Assembly: GCA_022559845.1 (NCBI GenBank)
Contig: CM040117.1
Location: 148,122,732-148,186,731, forward strand
Length of the DNA: 64,000 nt
Origin: Amorphophallus konjac
Lineage: Eukaryota > Streptophyta > Magnoliopsida > Alismatales > Araceae
Direction: 5' to 3'
The position numbers and the translations under genes are program-made. The notes beneath the pieces were generated by a model. It saw only the letters and a program-made list of their open reading frames with translations. It did not search any database and had not been told where the DNA came from. Of this stretch, positions 54,601-63,412 are shown piece after piece (position 1 is the stretch's first letter; every line of letters starts with the position of its first letter).

Positions 54601-54731
54601 AGATGCCCCTCGGGGTGGCTGATTTTAACCTCACATTGGGGGATCTCACTACCGTGGTACGATTCTATGTAATCGACTCCAACACCACATATAAGGCCCT
54701 GCTGGGGAGACCGTGGCTGCATGAATATTAG
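51603..54731 (+). CDS. gag-pol: Gag coiled coil, capsid, zinc knuckle and protease of the Tat element
   Basis: The first Met is 51690, but the frame is meaningful from 51603. With residue 1 at 51690: coiled coil near 1-30 (MIQMMFRRYQQEINALRRQL), capsid near 145-300 (FFGSSLTGIAFEWYSSLPAG, YIKRWRNLAMRCRRPP), knuckle CPYHRALGHAIEDC near 420, a long basic linker (FWGQGPIKPNSQKKK near 630), and the protease near 900-1013 (NRILIGPGAAVNILPYRIY, YKALLGRPWLHEY). The protease lacks the catalytic Asp: DxG is GPG, with GGT where a GAT would be one base away. The frame ends at TAG 54729, in phase with the next ORF. Confidence 0.88.
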   Translation, partial: VITEEEDNPFVDDAEGTSEDVQITSTLDPMIQMMFRRYQQEINALRRQLNERHEATSVSKQAEPVGHTSSSTETAIPANPLLADKGKAPSQPVPQQTVAQPSASQTQPTAPTLRATVMTTPHSQQQAHFFPEDIDPAVAHKLMIERIMEMKLSEKTGDDVSTYDVYKVPYPPQYAAKRLPPCVSKPPKFEKFNGQGSPREHIAYYTTIMGDLAADEAYLLKFFGSSLTGIAFEWYSSLPAGSVTDWPDMQRKFRDRFHITEREITIAELYATRQKQDETALDYIKRWRNLAMRCRRPPHQEDAVQTCKQSLRREVLEKMIGADIRTFDRLNNIVAEVETFLSKRPIANAPTVPKGKSNYRRPMHSEANTVDFRTFEQQKGKKGADEAPPPADTAERKDKVSLRNKMRKPYSFPKDKTAALFNWAYKFNKVTLPEPKRPDDAAKKGDPLFCPYHRALGHAIEDCYVFKDIMEGMVKKGELQLGDYQVEPPRPHEPPALKLAANMISIYQQLPKEAVEECTRHTYEACFLTPLKDQEGWQMKPIKTRKKTPAAKTNGVVIRGVTPRPEPPPLKPVWHTAETGPVIRIPTHNRRRQVPLPTHKEVSPAARRLQQYINGLDEYEQKKPGHLLVKDYILWEQLEELKIKEQSEAEQEKAETEPFWGQGPIKPNSQKKKRRPKSKKGKRVVTVQCNTLSAHFTSPGEDDDDGTSNAPLEANHAEASTSAHATRSGRRWGRPPPANHNIMFRGEQPYQIPESEVRGVQVPPPTGLYQEKKKGGQTPTFLEFLSSLEDGQSIQAGPDKGKGPQQSASVAYKQNEKEGDNPLTAPGAIAIEESPQETSPEVEASTGQQRPRAPHEPPKPRWVEEMRLSNVRVGSRIMKMLKKLPTRFSIWEILSLSEEARQAIVDALQSPAQYEALLTEVNSGLSVTFTEDDMLIPNSGHNRPMYMRGSLNCQPLNRILIGPGAAVNILPYRIYQKYYFDLQLTKVRDIKIAGFNQKCEMPLGVADFNLTLGDLTTVVRFYVIDSNTTYKALLGRPWLHEY

Positions 54732-54734
54732 ATA

Positions 54735-56768
54735 GTGCCGTCCACGCTGCATCAGTGCATTAAATACTGCCATGAAGGAAGAGAAGAGAGGGTGTTTGCG
54801 GATCTGCATCCCTTCGAAGTATTCGAGTGCCATATGCTCGATGCATCCTACTACACGGAGGTGTCGCAAAAGGATGAAGAGAAAGAGGTTATGGTCAGCC
54901 AGAAAAAGCCGGCGACGAAGGCAAGAAATTGGTCTCCACCGCCACCAAAGGGCTATATTAAAAAGCATGAGGTATCGCACATCTCTTATGCCGGTGACTT
55001 TGCTCGGATCACTCCTCCTAGCATTCACCCGGATGATATCAATGAAGAAATGAAAGAAAAGTACACACAAGTGGAGGTGCCGCAGGGTTTATTTAAACCC
55101 ATTGTCAGCCTTGAGTACCAGACGGTGCTACCACTAAAGACTATGGAAGTCCCTCGCTTCTGCGAACCTCCTACCATATTCTACACTGGGGAATCAGTCG
55201 AGGAAGATGATCAAGACTGCATAGTCCCTGAAGAGGCTGCAAACCAGATGGTGCCAATTACAGGCTTAGATTATACTATCCGACGAATTTCGCAGATGTT
55301 CTCTAAGATGCAGATGCCATCACTACAACCTGCTTCCCAAAAGAAGGCGTTCCAGGAGCTATGGGATCCGCCTCGGGATAATAAAGAACTGAGGAAGATC
55401 ACTCAGCACCCAGGATTGGGTTATACCCTTCAAGAATACTATGAAGCTGAGGTGGATGTCATATCTGTCTCCTACCAGCATGAAGACCCTCTCGAGGTGG
55501 GATATGACAAGTACCCCTCGGAAGATGAAGAAATCATTTATCAATCCATAATGAACAATGAAGCCCCAGACAGTCAGCCGGAGACGGGGACGTCTGATGA
55601 AGCAAAGAAAGATTGGTGCTGGGAAGACCTACCTTGCAAAGAAGATCTGTTCCATGCTGAAGCAAAGTTCGACACGGGAATCCCGAATGAGGATCAAGCA
55701 GCCAAAGAGCTGAGGGAATGCCTGGAGTTTGAGCGCATCCTAGAAGAAGTCCGGGCTCTACAGAATGATGATCTCTCAAGGGAGTCTGCATCAGAAGAGC
55801 CTCTAAGGGCGGAAGACTCCGTCTTCGAGTTTCCTGCTGATCCAGTTATGTCCTCGGGGCGTACTGAACAGAATACAACAATATTGGCCGTATATGATGA
55901 GCCAGCAACCGCTCATGACCAGTATGATGAAATAGAAAATCATGAAACTGAAGAAGATTATATCCCGGGAGGCTTCATTGACTTGCAAGAAGCCCCGCCC
56001 GAGGTTGAAGATGGAGGTCAGGCCACCGTCGATAAGCTTGTGGAAATAAATCTGGGAACCGCAGATGAGCCAAGGCCGACATTCCTCAATGCACTGCTGG
56101 AGCCAGCTACCAGGGAACAGTATATACAATTTTTGAAGGAATTCCGAGACTGCTTTGCATGGACATATGATGAAATGTCGGGACTGAGTTCTGATGTGGC
56201 GCAGCACCGATTGGCAATAAACCCAGAGGCTAGCCCTGTAAAGCAACCTTCCAGGAGAATGCGCCCTGAATTAATAAATCAGATTAACAAAGAGGTTGAC
56301 AAGCTGATTGATGTAGGCTTTGTTGAAGAAAATCAATACACTACAATGCTGGCCAATATAGTGCCCGTAAAGAAGAAGAATGGGCAGATTAGAATATGTG
56401 TTGATTTCCGGGACCTTAATAAGGCTTGCCCGAAAGATGACTTCCCAGTACCAATCACTGAAGTGATGATCGATGCGACTACTGGTCATGAGGCCCTATC
56501 ATTTATGGATGGGTCGTCCGGATACAACCAAATCTGGATTGCTGAGGAAGACAGAGTGCACACTGCATTCCGTACCCCGAAGGGGATATTCCACTACAAA
56601 AGGATGCCGTTTGGCCTCAAGAATGCCGGCGCTACCTACCAAAGAGCTATGACCAAGATCTTTGATGATTTGCTCTTCAAGAAAGTAGAGTGCTACATTG
56701 ATGATTTGGTAGTAAAAACTAAAAGAAGAGAAGACCATTTGCAAGACCTGAGGCTAGTATTCCAGTAG
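54735..56768 (+). CDS. pol: Pre-RT region and reverse transcriptase of the Tat element
   Basis: 677 codons, in phase with the preceding ORF across TAG 54729. The first about 430 residues are an acidic linker of unknown role (PSTLHQCIKYCHEG at the start completes the protease). RT: FAWTYDEMSGL near 475, NIVPVKKKNGQIRICVDFRD near 540-560, FMDGSSGYNQIWIA near 595, MPFGLKNAGATYQRAM near 625, and the catalytic YIDD near 653. It ends at TAG 56766, again in phase with what follows; a single change from CAG or AAG would explain it. Confidence 0.9.
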   Translation: MPSTLHQCIKYCHEGREERVFADLHPFEVFECHMLDASYYTEVSQKDEEKEVMVSQKKPATKARNWSPPPPKGYIKKHEVSHISYAGDFARITPPSIHPDDINEEMKEKYTQVEVPQGLFKPIVSLEYQTVLPLKTMEVPRFCEPPTIFYTGESVEEDDQDCIVPEEAANQMVPITGLDYTIRRISQMFSKMQMPSLQPASQKKAFQELWDPPRDNKELRKITQHPGLGYTLQEYYEAEVDVISVSYQHEDPLEVGYDKYPSEDEEIIYQSIMNNEAPDSQPETGTSDEAKKDWCWEDLPCKEDLFHAEAKFDTGIPNEDQAAKELRECLEFERILEEVRALQNDDLSRESASEEPLRAEDSVFEFPADPVMSSGRTEQNTTILAVYDEPATAHDQYDEIENHETEEDYIPGGFIDLQEAPPEVEDGGQATVDKLVEINLGTADEPRPTFLNALLEPATREQYIQFLKEFRDCFAWTYDEMSGLSSDVAQHRLAINPEASPVKQPSRRMRPELINQINKEVDKLIDVGFVEENQYTTMLANIVPVKKKNGQIRICVDFRDLNKACPKDDFPVPITEVMIDATTGHEALSFMDGSSGYNQIWIAEEDRVHTAFRTPKGIFHYKRMPFGLKNAGATYQRAMTKIFDDLLFKKVECYIDDLVVKTKRREDHLQDLRLVFQ

Positions 56769-56789
56769 CTGCGCAAATATGAACTCAAG

Positions 56790-59456
56790 ATGAATCCCAT
56801 GAAGTGCGCCTTCGGAGTGTCCAGTGGAAAATTCCTCGGGTTTATTGTCCGCCATAGGGGCATTGAAATTGACCCATCCAAGATTAAGGCTATCCAGGAG
56901 CTCCCTCCGCCAAGGAATCTGTCCGAGCTGAGATCTCTGCAAGGGCGTCTGGCCTATATCCGACGATTTATATCAAATCTATCGGGAAGATGCCACCCCT
57001 TTCATAAGCTCATGATGAAAGATGTGCCGTTCCTCTGGGACGATGGCTGTCAGGAAGCCTTTGAGAAGCTGAAAGAATACCTCAAGACCCCTCCGGTGCT
57101 GGGGGCACCAATTAAGGGCAGGCCCTTGATACTGTATATCGCAGCCACATACTGTTCCCTGGGGGCAATGCTGGCACAGATAAATGAAGAAGGCAAAGAA
57201 CAAGCCTTGTACTACCTAAGTAGGAGGCTGATTAGAACTGAAGAAAGCTACAGCTACATAGAGAAGACCTGCTTGGCACTAGTCTTTGCTGTCAAAAAGC
57301 TCCGACACTATATGTTGTCACATGAAGTCAGATTGATATCTGCAGCAGACCCGCTCAAATACATATTGACTCAGCCAGTACTGAAAGGCCGGTTGGGCAA
57401 GTGGGCAGTGATCCTGATGGAATTCGATATTACCTATACACCCCAGAGGGCGATAAAAGGACAGGCCGTGGCTGATTTCTTCGCAGAGCATCCTGTGCCG
57501 AAAACTGATATGCTAGGGACTGAGTTACCCGATGATGAGACACTCGAGGCCTGCCAGACCCAGTCAGTTATGTGGCAACTATTCTTTGATGGAGCATCTA
57601 GAACAGAGACAGACTCCGATGGAAAGACCAGAATACGGGCTGGAGCCGGTATTGTGCTGAAATCACCAGAAGGGGAGGTCGTGCATACTTCCTGTTCTAT
57701 AATCAAGCCATGCACCAATAATGAGACCGAGTATGAAGCTCTGATAATCGGGCTATATATAAGCCTCAACATGGGTATCCAAATGCTCCAGGTATTCGGC
57801 GATTCGATGTTGATAATAAAACAGATCCAAGGGGAGTTCGAAGTGCGGAAGCCAGAACTGAGTCCCTACCACCAAAAAGTTGTGCGCCTCATGGTGAAAT
57901 TCTACCATATTGAGCTCAAGCATGTGGGCCATGGACAAAATGCCCAGGCTGATGCACTGGCAAAGCTGGCCAGCTCACTAGCAGTTCCGCCAAATAAGAC
58001 ACTGAACATTGTCGTTATGAACCGGCGGCAAGTCCCCAGTATGCTAGAAGGGTGCCCCGAAGAAAATGAAGTTGCCACCATCAGCACAGAACAAGCACCT
58101 GATTGGAGACAGCACCTGCTGCAGTGGTTTCTACACCAACAACTGCCGCAGATAAGAGAAGAAAAGATGAAACTCATAAGAATCAAAGATTCTTATGAAC
58201 TCAGGAATGGAATTCTGTTCCGAATAATGGCAGATGCACGCAAGAAGATTCTACTCCGCTGTCTGTCCACTGAGGAAGCCTGGCAAGCGATGAAAGAAAC
58301 ACATGCTGGGACAGCAGGTGCCCACCAGGCTGGTCCCAAGATGAAGATAGAAATCAAGAAGCTGGGCTACTATTGGCCCACCATGTTTGAAGACTGCTGT
58401 AAATTTGCAAAATCATGCCAGAAATGCCAGGAGCATGCTACTGTGCCTAGAAGGCCTCCTACAACTCTGCACCCTACAGTTCCCAGCTGGCCATTCGCAC
58501 AATGGGGAACTGATGTAGTCGGGCCACTACCGACTTCCTCGGCCGGACATAAGTACATACTGGCCATAACAGATTACTTCTCCAGATGGGCGGAGGCTAT
58601 AGCATTAAGAGAAGTGACTGGTGAACTGGTCGCCAGATTCATCAAGCAGAACATTATCTTCCGGTTCGGGATCCCCAGCCGAATAATATCTGACAATGGA
58701 AGTCATTTCAGAAATCAGAAGGTCTATCGGCTTGCTGAGAAGTATAAGATCGAATGGAGAACCTCCACTCCTTACAATCCACAGGCAAACGGATTGGCAG
58801 AAGCTTTTAACAAGACTCTCTGCACCTTGCTAGCCAAGGTCGTCGGTTCCAATAAGAAGGATTGGGAAGAGAAAATGTATGAAGCTCTGTGGGCATACCG
58901 CACCGTCTTCAAAACACCTACAGGGTGCTCACCATACTCGCTGGTATACGGCTCAGAGACAGTGGTTCCGCTAGAGCTGGAAGTCCCGTCACTCAGAGTG
59001 GCAGTCCAATATGGCCTAGCCCGTGGCGAACAGACCAATGCAGAAAGAAGACTAGAAGAACTGGCTGAATTGGAAGGGAAGTGCCTCCAAGCCCAGAAGA
59101 GTATCCAAATGTATCAGGCCCGCATGGCCGCTGCATTCAACAAACTCGTAAGAGCACGAGAATTCAAGAAAGGTGACCTCGTCATGGTCAAGAAAAAAGA
59201 AGTCATGACGTCCAACCCAAAAGGAAAGCTGAATGCTAATTGGGAAGGTCCTTATGTGATACAGAGGGTCTACGAAGGAGGGGCCTACGTGTTGTTAACC
59301 ATCGAGGGGAAATCTAATCTCCCCACTCAACGGAAGACATCTAAAGCTATATCATGCGGCACAACCGGCATTCCCCGAGTGATCAGACTAAGCTACACCC
59401 CTTTCCTTGGTCTAGCGGCACTCCGCCCTAACCAAGCTACCCTTTCCTTGGTCTAG
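56790..59456 (+). CDS. pol: RT tail, two RNase H domains and integrase of the Tat element
   Basis: 888 codons in phase with the RT. Order: RT tail (KCAFGVSSGKFLGF, PPPRNLSELRSLQGRLAYIR); gypsy RNase H near 105-235, degenerate since the first Asp is lost (LYIAATYCSLGAML) and TDH is AAD; a second, archaeal-type RNase H near 258-390 with all four acids (FFDGASR, NNETEYEAL, FGDSMLII, NAQADALAKLAS); integrase with HX6H and CQKC near 503-546 and the triad in WGTDVVGPLP (572), ISDNGSHF (632) and NGLAEAFNK (668). Near 59330 the true end shifts frame: GRHLKLYHAAQPAFPE and TGA 59380-59382, so the last 40 or so residues of this frame are not real. Confidence 0.92.
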   Translation: MNPMKCAFGVSSGKFLGFIVRHRGIEIDPSKIKAIQELPPPRNLSELRSLQGRLAYIRRFISNLSGRCHPFHKLMMKDVPFLWDDGCQEAFEKLKEYLKTPPVLGAPIKGRPLILYIAATYCSLGAMLAQINEEGKEQALYYLSRRLIRTEESYSYIEKTCLALVFAVKKLRHYMLSHEVRLISAADPLKYILTQPVLKGRLGKWAVILMEFDITYTPQRAIKGQAVADFFAEHPVPKTDMLGTELPDDETLEACQTQSVMWQLFFDGASRTETDSDGKTRIRAGAGIVLKSPEGEVVHTSCSIIKPCTNNETEYEALIIGLYISLNMGIQMLQVFGDSMLIIKQIQGEFEVRKPELSPYHQKVVRLMVKFYHIELKHVGHGQNAQADALAKLASSLAVPPNKTLNIVVMNRRQVPSMLEGCPEENEVATISTEQAPDWRQHLLQWFLHQQLPQIREEKMKLIRIKDSYELRNGILFRIMADARKKILLRCLSTEEAWQAMKETHAGTAGAHQAGPKMKIEIKKLGYYWPTMFEDCCKFAKSCQKCQEHATVPRRPPTTLHPTVPSWPFAQWGTDVVGPLPTSSAGHKYILAITDYFSRWAEAIALREVTGELVARFIKQNIIFRFGIPSRIISDNGSHFRNQKVYRLAEKYKIEWRTSTPYNPQANGLAEAFNKTLCTLLAKVVGSNKKDWEEKMYEALWAYRTVFKTPTGCSPYSLVYGSETVVPLELEVPSLRVAVQYGLARGEQTNAERRLEELAELEGKCLQAQKSIQMYQARMAAAFNKLVRAREFKKGDLVMVKKKEVMTSNPKGKLNANWEGPYVIQRVYEGGAYVLLTIEGKSNLPTQRKTSKAISCGTTGIPRVIRLSYTPFLGLAALRPNQATLSLV

Positions 59457-60383
59457 TGGCACATCCGCCCTAGCCGAGCTACCCATCATCTTGGTATAGC
59501 GGCACTCCGCCCTAATCTTCCTTGGTCTAGCGGCACTCCGCCCTAACCGAGCTACCTCTTTCCTTGGTCTAGCGGCACACCGCCCTGGCCAAGTTACCTT
59601 TTTCTTGGTTTAATGGCATTCCGCCCTAACCAAGCTGCCCTCTTCCTCAGTCTAGCGGCGCTCCGCCCTAACCGAGCTACTCTTCCTTGGTTTAGCGGCA
59701 CTCCGCCCTAGCCAAGCTACCCTCTTTCTTGGTCTGGCAGCACACCGCCCTGGCCAAGCTACCTTTTTCTTGGTTTAGCGGCACTCCGCCCTAACCGAGC
59801 TACCCTCTTTCCTTGGTATAGCGGCACTCCGCCCTAGCCAAGCTACCATTTCTTGGTATAGCGGCACTCCGCCCTATCCGAGCTACCCATTTCTTGGTTT
59901 AGCGGCACTCCGCCCTAGCCGAGCTACACCCTTTTCCCGGTCTAGCGGCACTCCGCCCTAGCTGAGCTACCTATTTCTTGGTCTAGCGGCACTTCGCCTT
60001 AGCCAAGCTGCACCCTTTTCTCGGTTTAGCGGCACTCCGCCCTAGCCGAGCTACCCTTTCTTTGGTATAGCGGCACTCCGCCCTAGCCAAGCTACCATTT
60101 CTTGGTATAGCGGCACTCCGCCCTAACTGAGCTACCCATTTCTTGGTATAGCGGCACTCCACCTTAGCCGAGCTACCCATTTCTTCATCTAGCGGCACTC
60201 CGCCCTAGCAAAGCTACCCCTTCCTTGGTCTAGCGGCACTCCGCCCTAGCCAAGCTACACCCTTTCTTCGTCTAGCGACACTCCGCCCTAGCCAAGCTAC
60301 CCGTTTCCTTGGTCTAGCGGCACTCTGCCCTAGCCGAGCTACCCTTTTCTTGGTCTAGTGGCACTCCGCCCTAACCAAGCTAC
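59406..60383 (+). repeat. 41-bp tandem array, 24 copies, hairpin-forming
   Basis: Each unit reads CTTGGTCTAGCGGCACTCCG then CCCTAGCCAAGCTACC and similar, 40-43 bases per step. CTTGGTCTAGCGG can pair with CCGCCCTAGCCAAG around a CACT loop. Unit at 60020 has CTCGG / CCGAG instead of CTTGG / CCAAG. Starts directly after the integrase stop. Short frames across it, such as one on the minus strand at 59983-60198, are shadows. Confidence 0.9.
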
Positions 60384-60420
60384 CCTCATCTTAAGCTGGT
60401 GGCATTCCCACCTGTCACCC

Positions 60421-60719
60421 TCTAAAAAGGAAGGAAGAAGAAAGAACAAAAAAAAAGTAAAAGTAAAAAAAATGGGGTTAAAAATAGAGATACCCCGCCA
60501 GACTTGCTCCTATATTAGGGACAAGTGCAAAAATGGCCCAAAACCCAGCTGTGGTGAAAACCCGAAAGGGCACTGCAGGCAAAATCGGGTACCCCGCCAC
60601 GTGAAAACCCGAAAGGGCGCGTGGGCAAAAGCAAGAGGGGGCCGGCTCCGGCGAAAACCCGAAAGGGCGCTTGAGTCGGTAATGTGGTGATTCCAAAGAA
60701 AGCCTCACCTCCCACCATA
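60421..60719 (+). repeat. GAAA-loop hairpin block, copy 1
   Basis: After an A-rich tract come three CCCGAAAGGG hairpins (60561-60570, 60608-60617, 60658-60667) and a GCCGG / CCGGC hairpin (60641-60652). It is duplicated at 61905-62130. Confidence 0.75.
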
Positions 60720-61848
60720 AAACTCCTCGTCGATCGACCGGCGCCTTGCCCGATCAATGATTAAACCCATCGGAATGGACCTTACGTCTATTCTGTTGAA
60801 GCCTTCATGCATTGCTCGAGAAAAATTCCCTCGATAATAGGCCCACCACGGGATAGACCTTCCGTCTGTCTGATAAAACACTTCACTTGCTTCTGTCTAA
60901 GACCCACAACAATGAAACCCCGTCTGGTTTAGACCTTACGTCTATCCCAATGAAACCTATCCTACGTCTCACCGCGATGAAACCTGCTGTTGACCGATTG
61001 GCACACTGCCCGATCAACAATGAAACCCTGTCCGGTTTAGACCTTACGTCTATCCCGATGAAACCTATGAAATCTTTGCATTGGTATAAACTCAATATTA
61101 ATGATGAAACCTGATGCTGATCGGCCGGCACTTTGCCCGATCAGCGATGAAACCCTGTCCGATTTAGACCTTGCGTCTATTCCGACTAGATCTACAGGTC
61201 TCTTTACGTCCCGCCATGATGAAACCTGCTGCTGGTCGATTGGCACACTGCCCGATCGGCGATGAAACCTGTCCGGGCTAGACCCTACGTCTATCCCGAT
61301 GAAACCTATGAAATCCTTGCATTGGTACAAACCCAATACCGATGATGAAACTCGCTGCCGATCGACTGGCACACTGCCCGATCAGCGATGAAACCTGTCC
61401 GGGCTAGACCCTACGTCTATCCCGATGAAACCTATGAAATCCTTGCATTGATATGACCCAATACCAATGATGAAACCTGCTATCGGTCGGCTGGCGCGCT
61501 GCCTGATCGACGCTAAAATCCATCCAGGGTGGACCTTCCGTCCGCTCTGACATAGCACAACACTGCTCTTTGAATCTATTCAGACCCTCCGTCTGGATAG
61601 ATCATGAAACTACATTCCTTTGCGTTAATGTTAAACCCCACATTAACGATGAAACTCATATTCTCGGCAAACGGCCTCGTGCCCGAGCTGCTATTCATAT
61701 CCTCTGAATCAATTCGGACCTTTCGTCTGGATAGATCATGAAACCCTACTTCCCTTTGCATTGATGTTGGCACCCACATCAATGATCGTGTGTCCACAAT
61801 AAGCATATGACGCCATGGTCCATAGGATGAAAGTTCTGGTCCCAGAAA
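60720..61848 (+). repeat. Three-hairpin tandem repeat region, copy 1
   Basis: It consists of units of about 128 bp built from hairpin C (GATCG / CGATC type), hairpin A (TAGAC / GTCTA type) and hairpin B (CATCGATAT / ATATCGATG type), joined by ATGAAAC motifs. Hairpin B copies: 61079-61103, 61320-61344, 61446-61469, 61623-61648 and 61759-61784. Frames in the region are shadows. Confidence 0.8.
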
Positions 61849-62130
61849 AGACAATGAAAAAAAGGAAAAGAGAATGAAAATGACAAAAAAAAGAGAGTAG
61901 AAAAAAATGGGGTTGAAAATAGAGATACCCCGTCAGACTTGTTCAGGCATTCTGGACAAGGGCAAAAAGGGCTAAAACCCAGCTGTGGTGAAAATCCGAA
62001 AGGGCACTGCAGGCAAAATCGGGTACCCTGCCACGTGAAAATCCGAAAGGACGCGTAGGCAAAAGCAAGAGGGGGCCGGCTCCGGCGAAAATCCGAAAGG
62101 ACGCTTGGGTCGATAATGTGGTAATTCAGA
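61849..62130 (+). repeat. A-rich tract and GAAA-loop hairpin block, copy 2
   Basis: It parallels 60421-60719. The hairpins read TCCGAAAGGG (61995-62004), TCCGAAAGGA (62042-62051) and TCCGAAAGGA (62092-62101). Confidence 0.75.
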
Positions 62131-63110
62131 AGTTCCATGCCAACCGGCACGTTGCCTTCACCCACCCTTCACTGACAAAGCCTCCTGTCAGTCATCTGGC
62201 TCTATGCCCCACCGATGATAAAGCCTTTCCGGGGTAGATCTTACGTCTACCCTGGTGAAATCTACATACCCTCTTTTCACATGTCCCACCGACAATAAAA
62301 CCGGTCACCAGTCTGATAAAGCCTGGCCAGTTCAGACCTTACGTCTGTCCTGATCAAACTCCTAAACCATCCCTTCACCGATCAGCTCCTTGCCCGGTCA
62401 ACGATAAAACCCTACCAGGATAGACCCTACGCCTATCCTGATGAAACCTACGTATTTCTTCGCAAAGTCCCACCCGCAATAGAACCTGTTGGAATAGACC
62501 TTACGTCTATCCTGATGAAACTTATGAAATTCCTTTGCATCGATATAAACCCAATATCGATGATGAAACAAACTGTTGATCGACCGGCACCTTGCCCGAT
62601 CAATGATGCAACACTGCCAGTTCATACCTTACGTCTATCCTGATGAAACTTATGAAATTCCTTTGCATCGATATGAACCCAATATCGATGATGAAACCAG
62701 CTATTGATCGACCGGCACCTTGCCCGATCAATAATGAAACCCTGTCCAGTTTAGACCTTACGTCTATCCTGATGAAACTTATGAAATCCCTTTGCATCGA
62801 TATGAACCCCATATCGATGATGAAACCAACCATTGGTCGATCACTGCATTACCCGATCAATGATGAAAACTTGTCCAGTTCAGATTTTGTGTCTGTCCTG
62901 ATGAAAACCACATACCCTTTTCACGTCCCACCTGTGATCAAGTCTACCCAGTTTAGACCTTACGTCTATCCTGATGAAACTTATGAAATTCCTTTGCGCC
63001 GATATAAACCCAATATCGACGATAAAATCCGTCATTGGTCGTTTGATACATTGCCTCGACCAGCTTTGAAACCTGTCCGAGGTGAACCATCCGTTTGTCC
63101 AAACGATGTT
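62131..63110 (+). repeat. Three-hairpin tandem repeat region, copy 2
   Basis: The same three hairpins; hairpin B at 62538-62562, 62666-62690, 62795-62819 (spacing 128-129) and 62997-63021. Hairpin A occurs as TAGAC / GTCTA and as CAGAC / GTCTG (62333). Confidence 0.8.
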
Positions 63111-63412
63111 CTAAACCTCTTTTATTCAGCTACCCCCAGGATTGGGTTTAGGCACCCTCCGAATACCGTCGCACGGTGGAGCGAGTTCCCCATCCTTTCT
63201 CTGAAAGGGTGGACGCTCTCCTGCTAGGTACGGGCTATTCCCATAGGGACCGCTGAAACCGCTGCCAAATCGTCGTATATTGACGGTGCGATAAGTTAAG
63301 AACAAACCACATATGAGACTGGTATAAAGATTCCTTTTCATTGAATAAAAAAAGGGAATACAAGAAGGGCCCCTGAGGGGGAATTGTATTACAAAAAGGG
63401 GGAAACAGATAT
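63111..63412. other. Non-repeat sequence between the hairpin region and the antisense ORF
   Basis: No gene seen. A-rich stretch near 63340-63400; in antisense sense this is downstream of the ORF and could hold its 3' untranslated part. Confidence 0.45.

Noticed and set aside
59406..60383. CRISPR-like appearance of the 41-bp array
   Set aside because: Units are contiguous with no unique spacers, and the context is a plant retrotransposon.
60900..63060. TGATGA and CTGA strings in the three-hairpin repeat, resembling C/D box snoRNA motifs
   Set aside because: The strings come from the repeated GATGAAAC joints; there is no C-D spacing with a closing terminal stem, and they recur with the repeat period, so no snoRNA is called.
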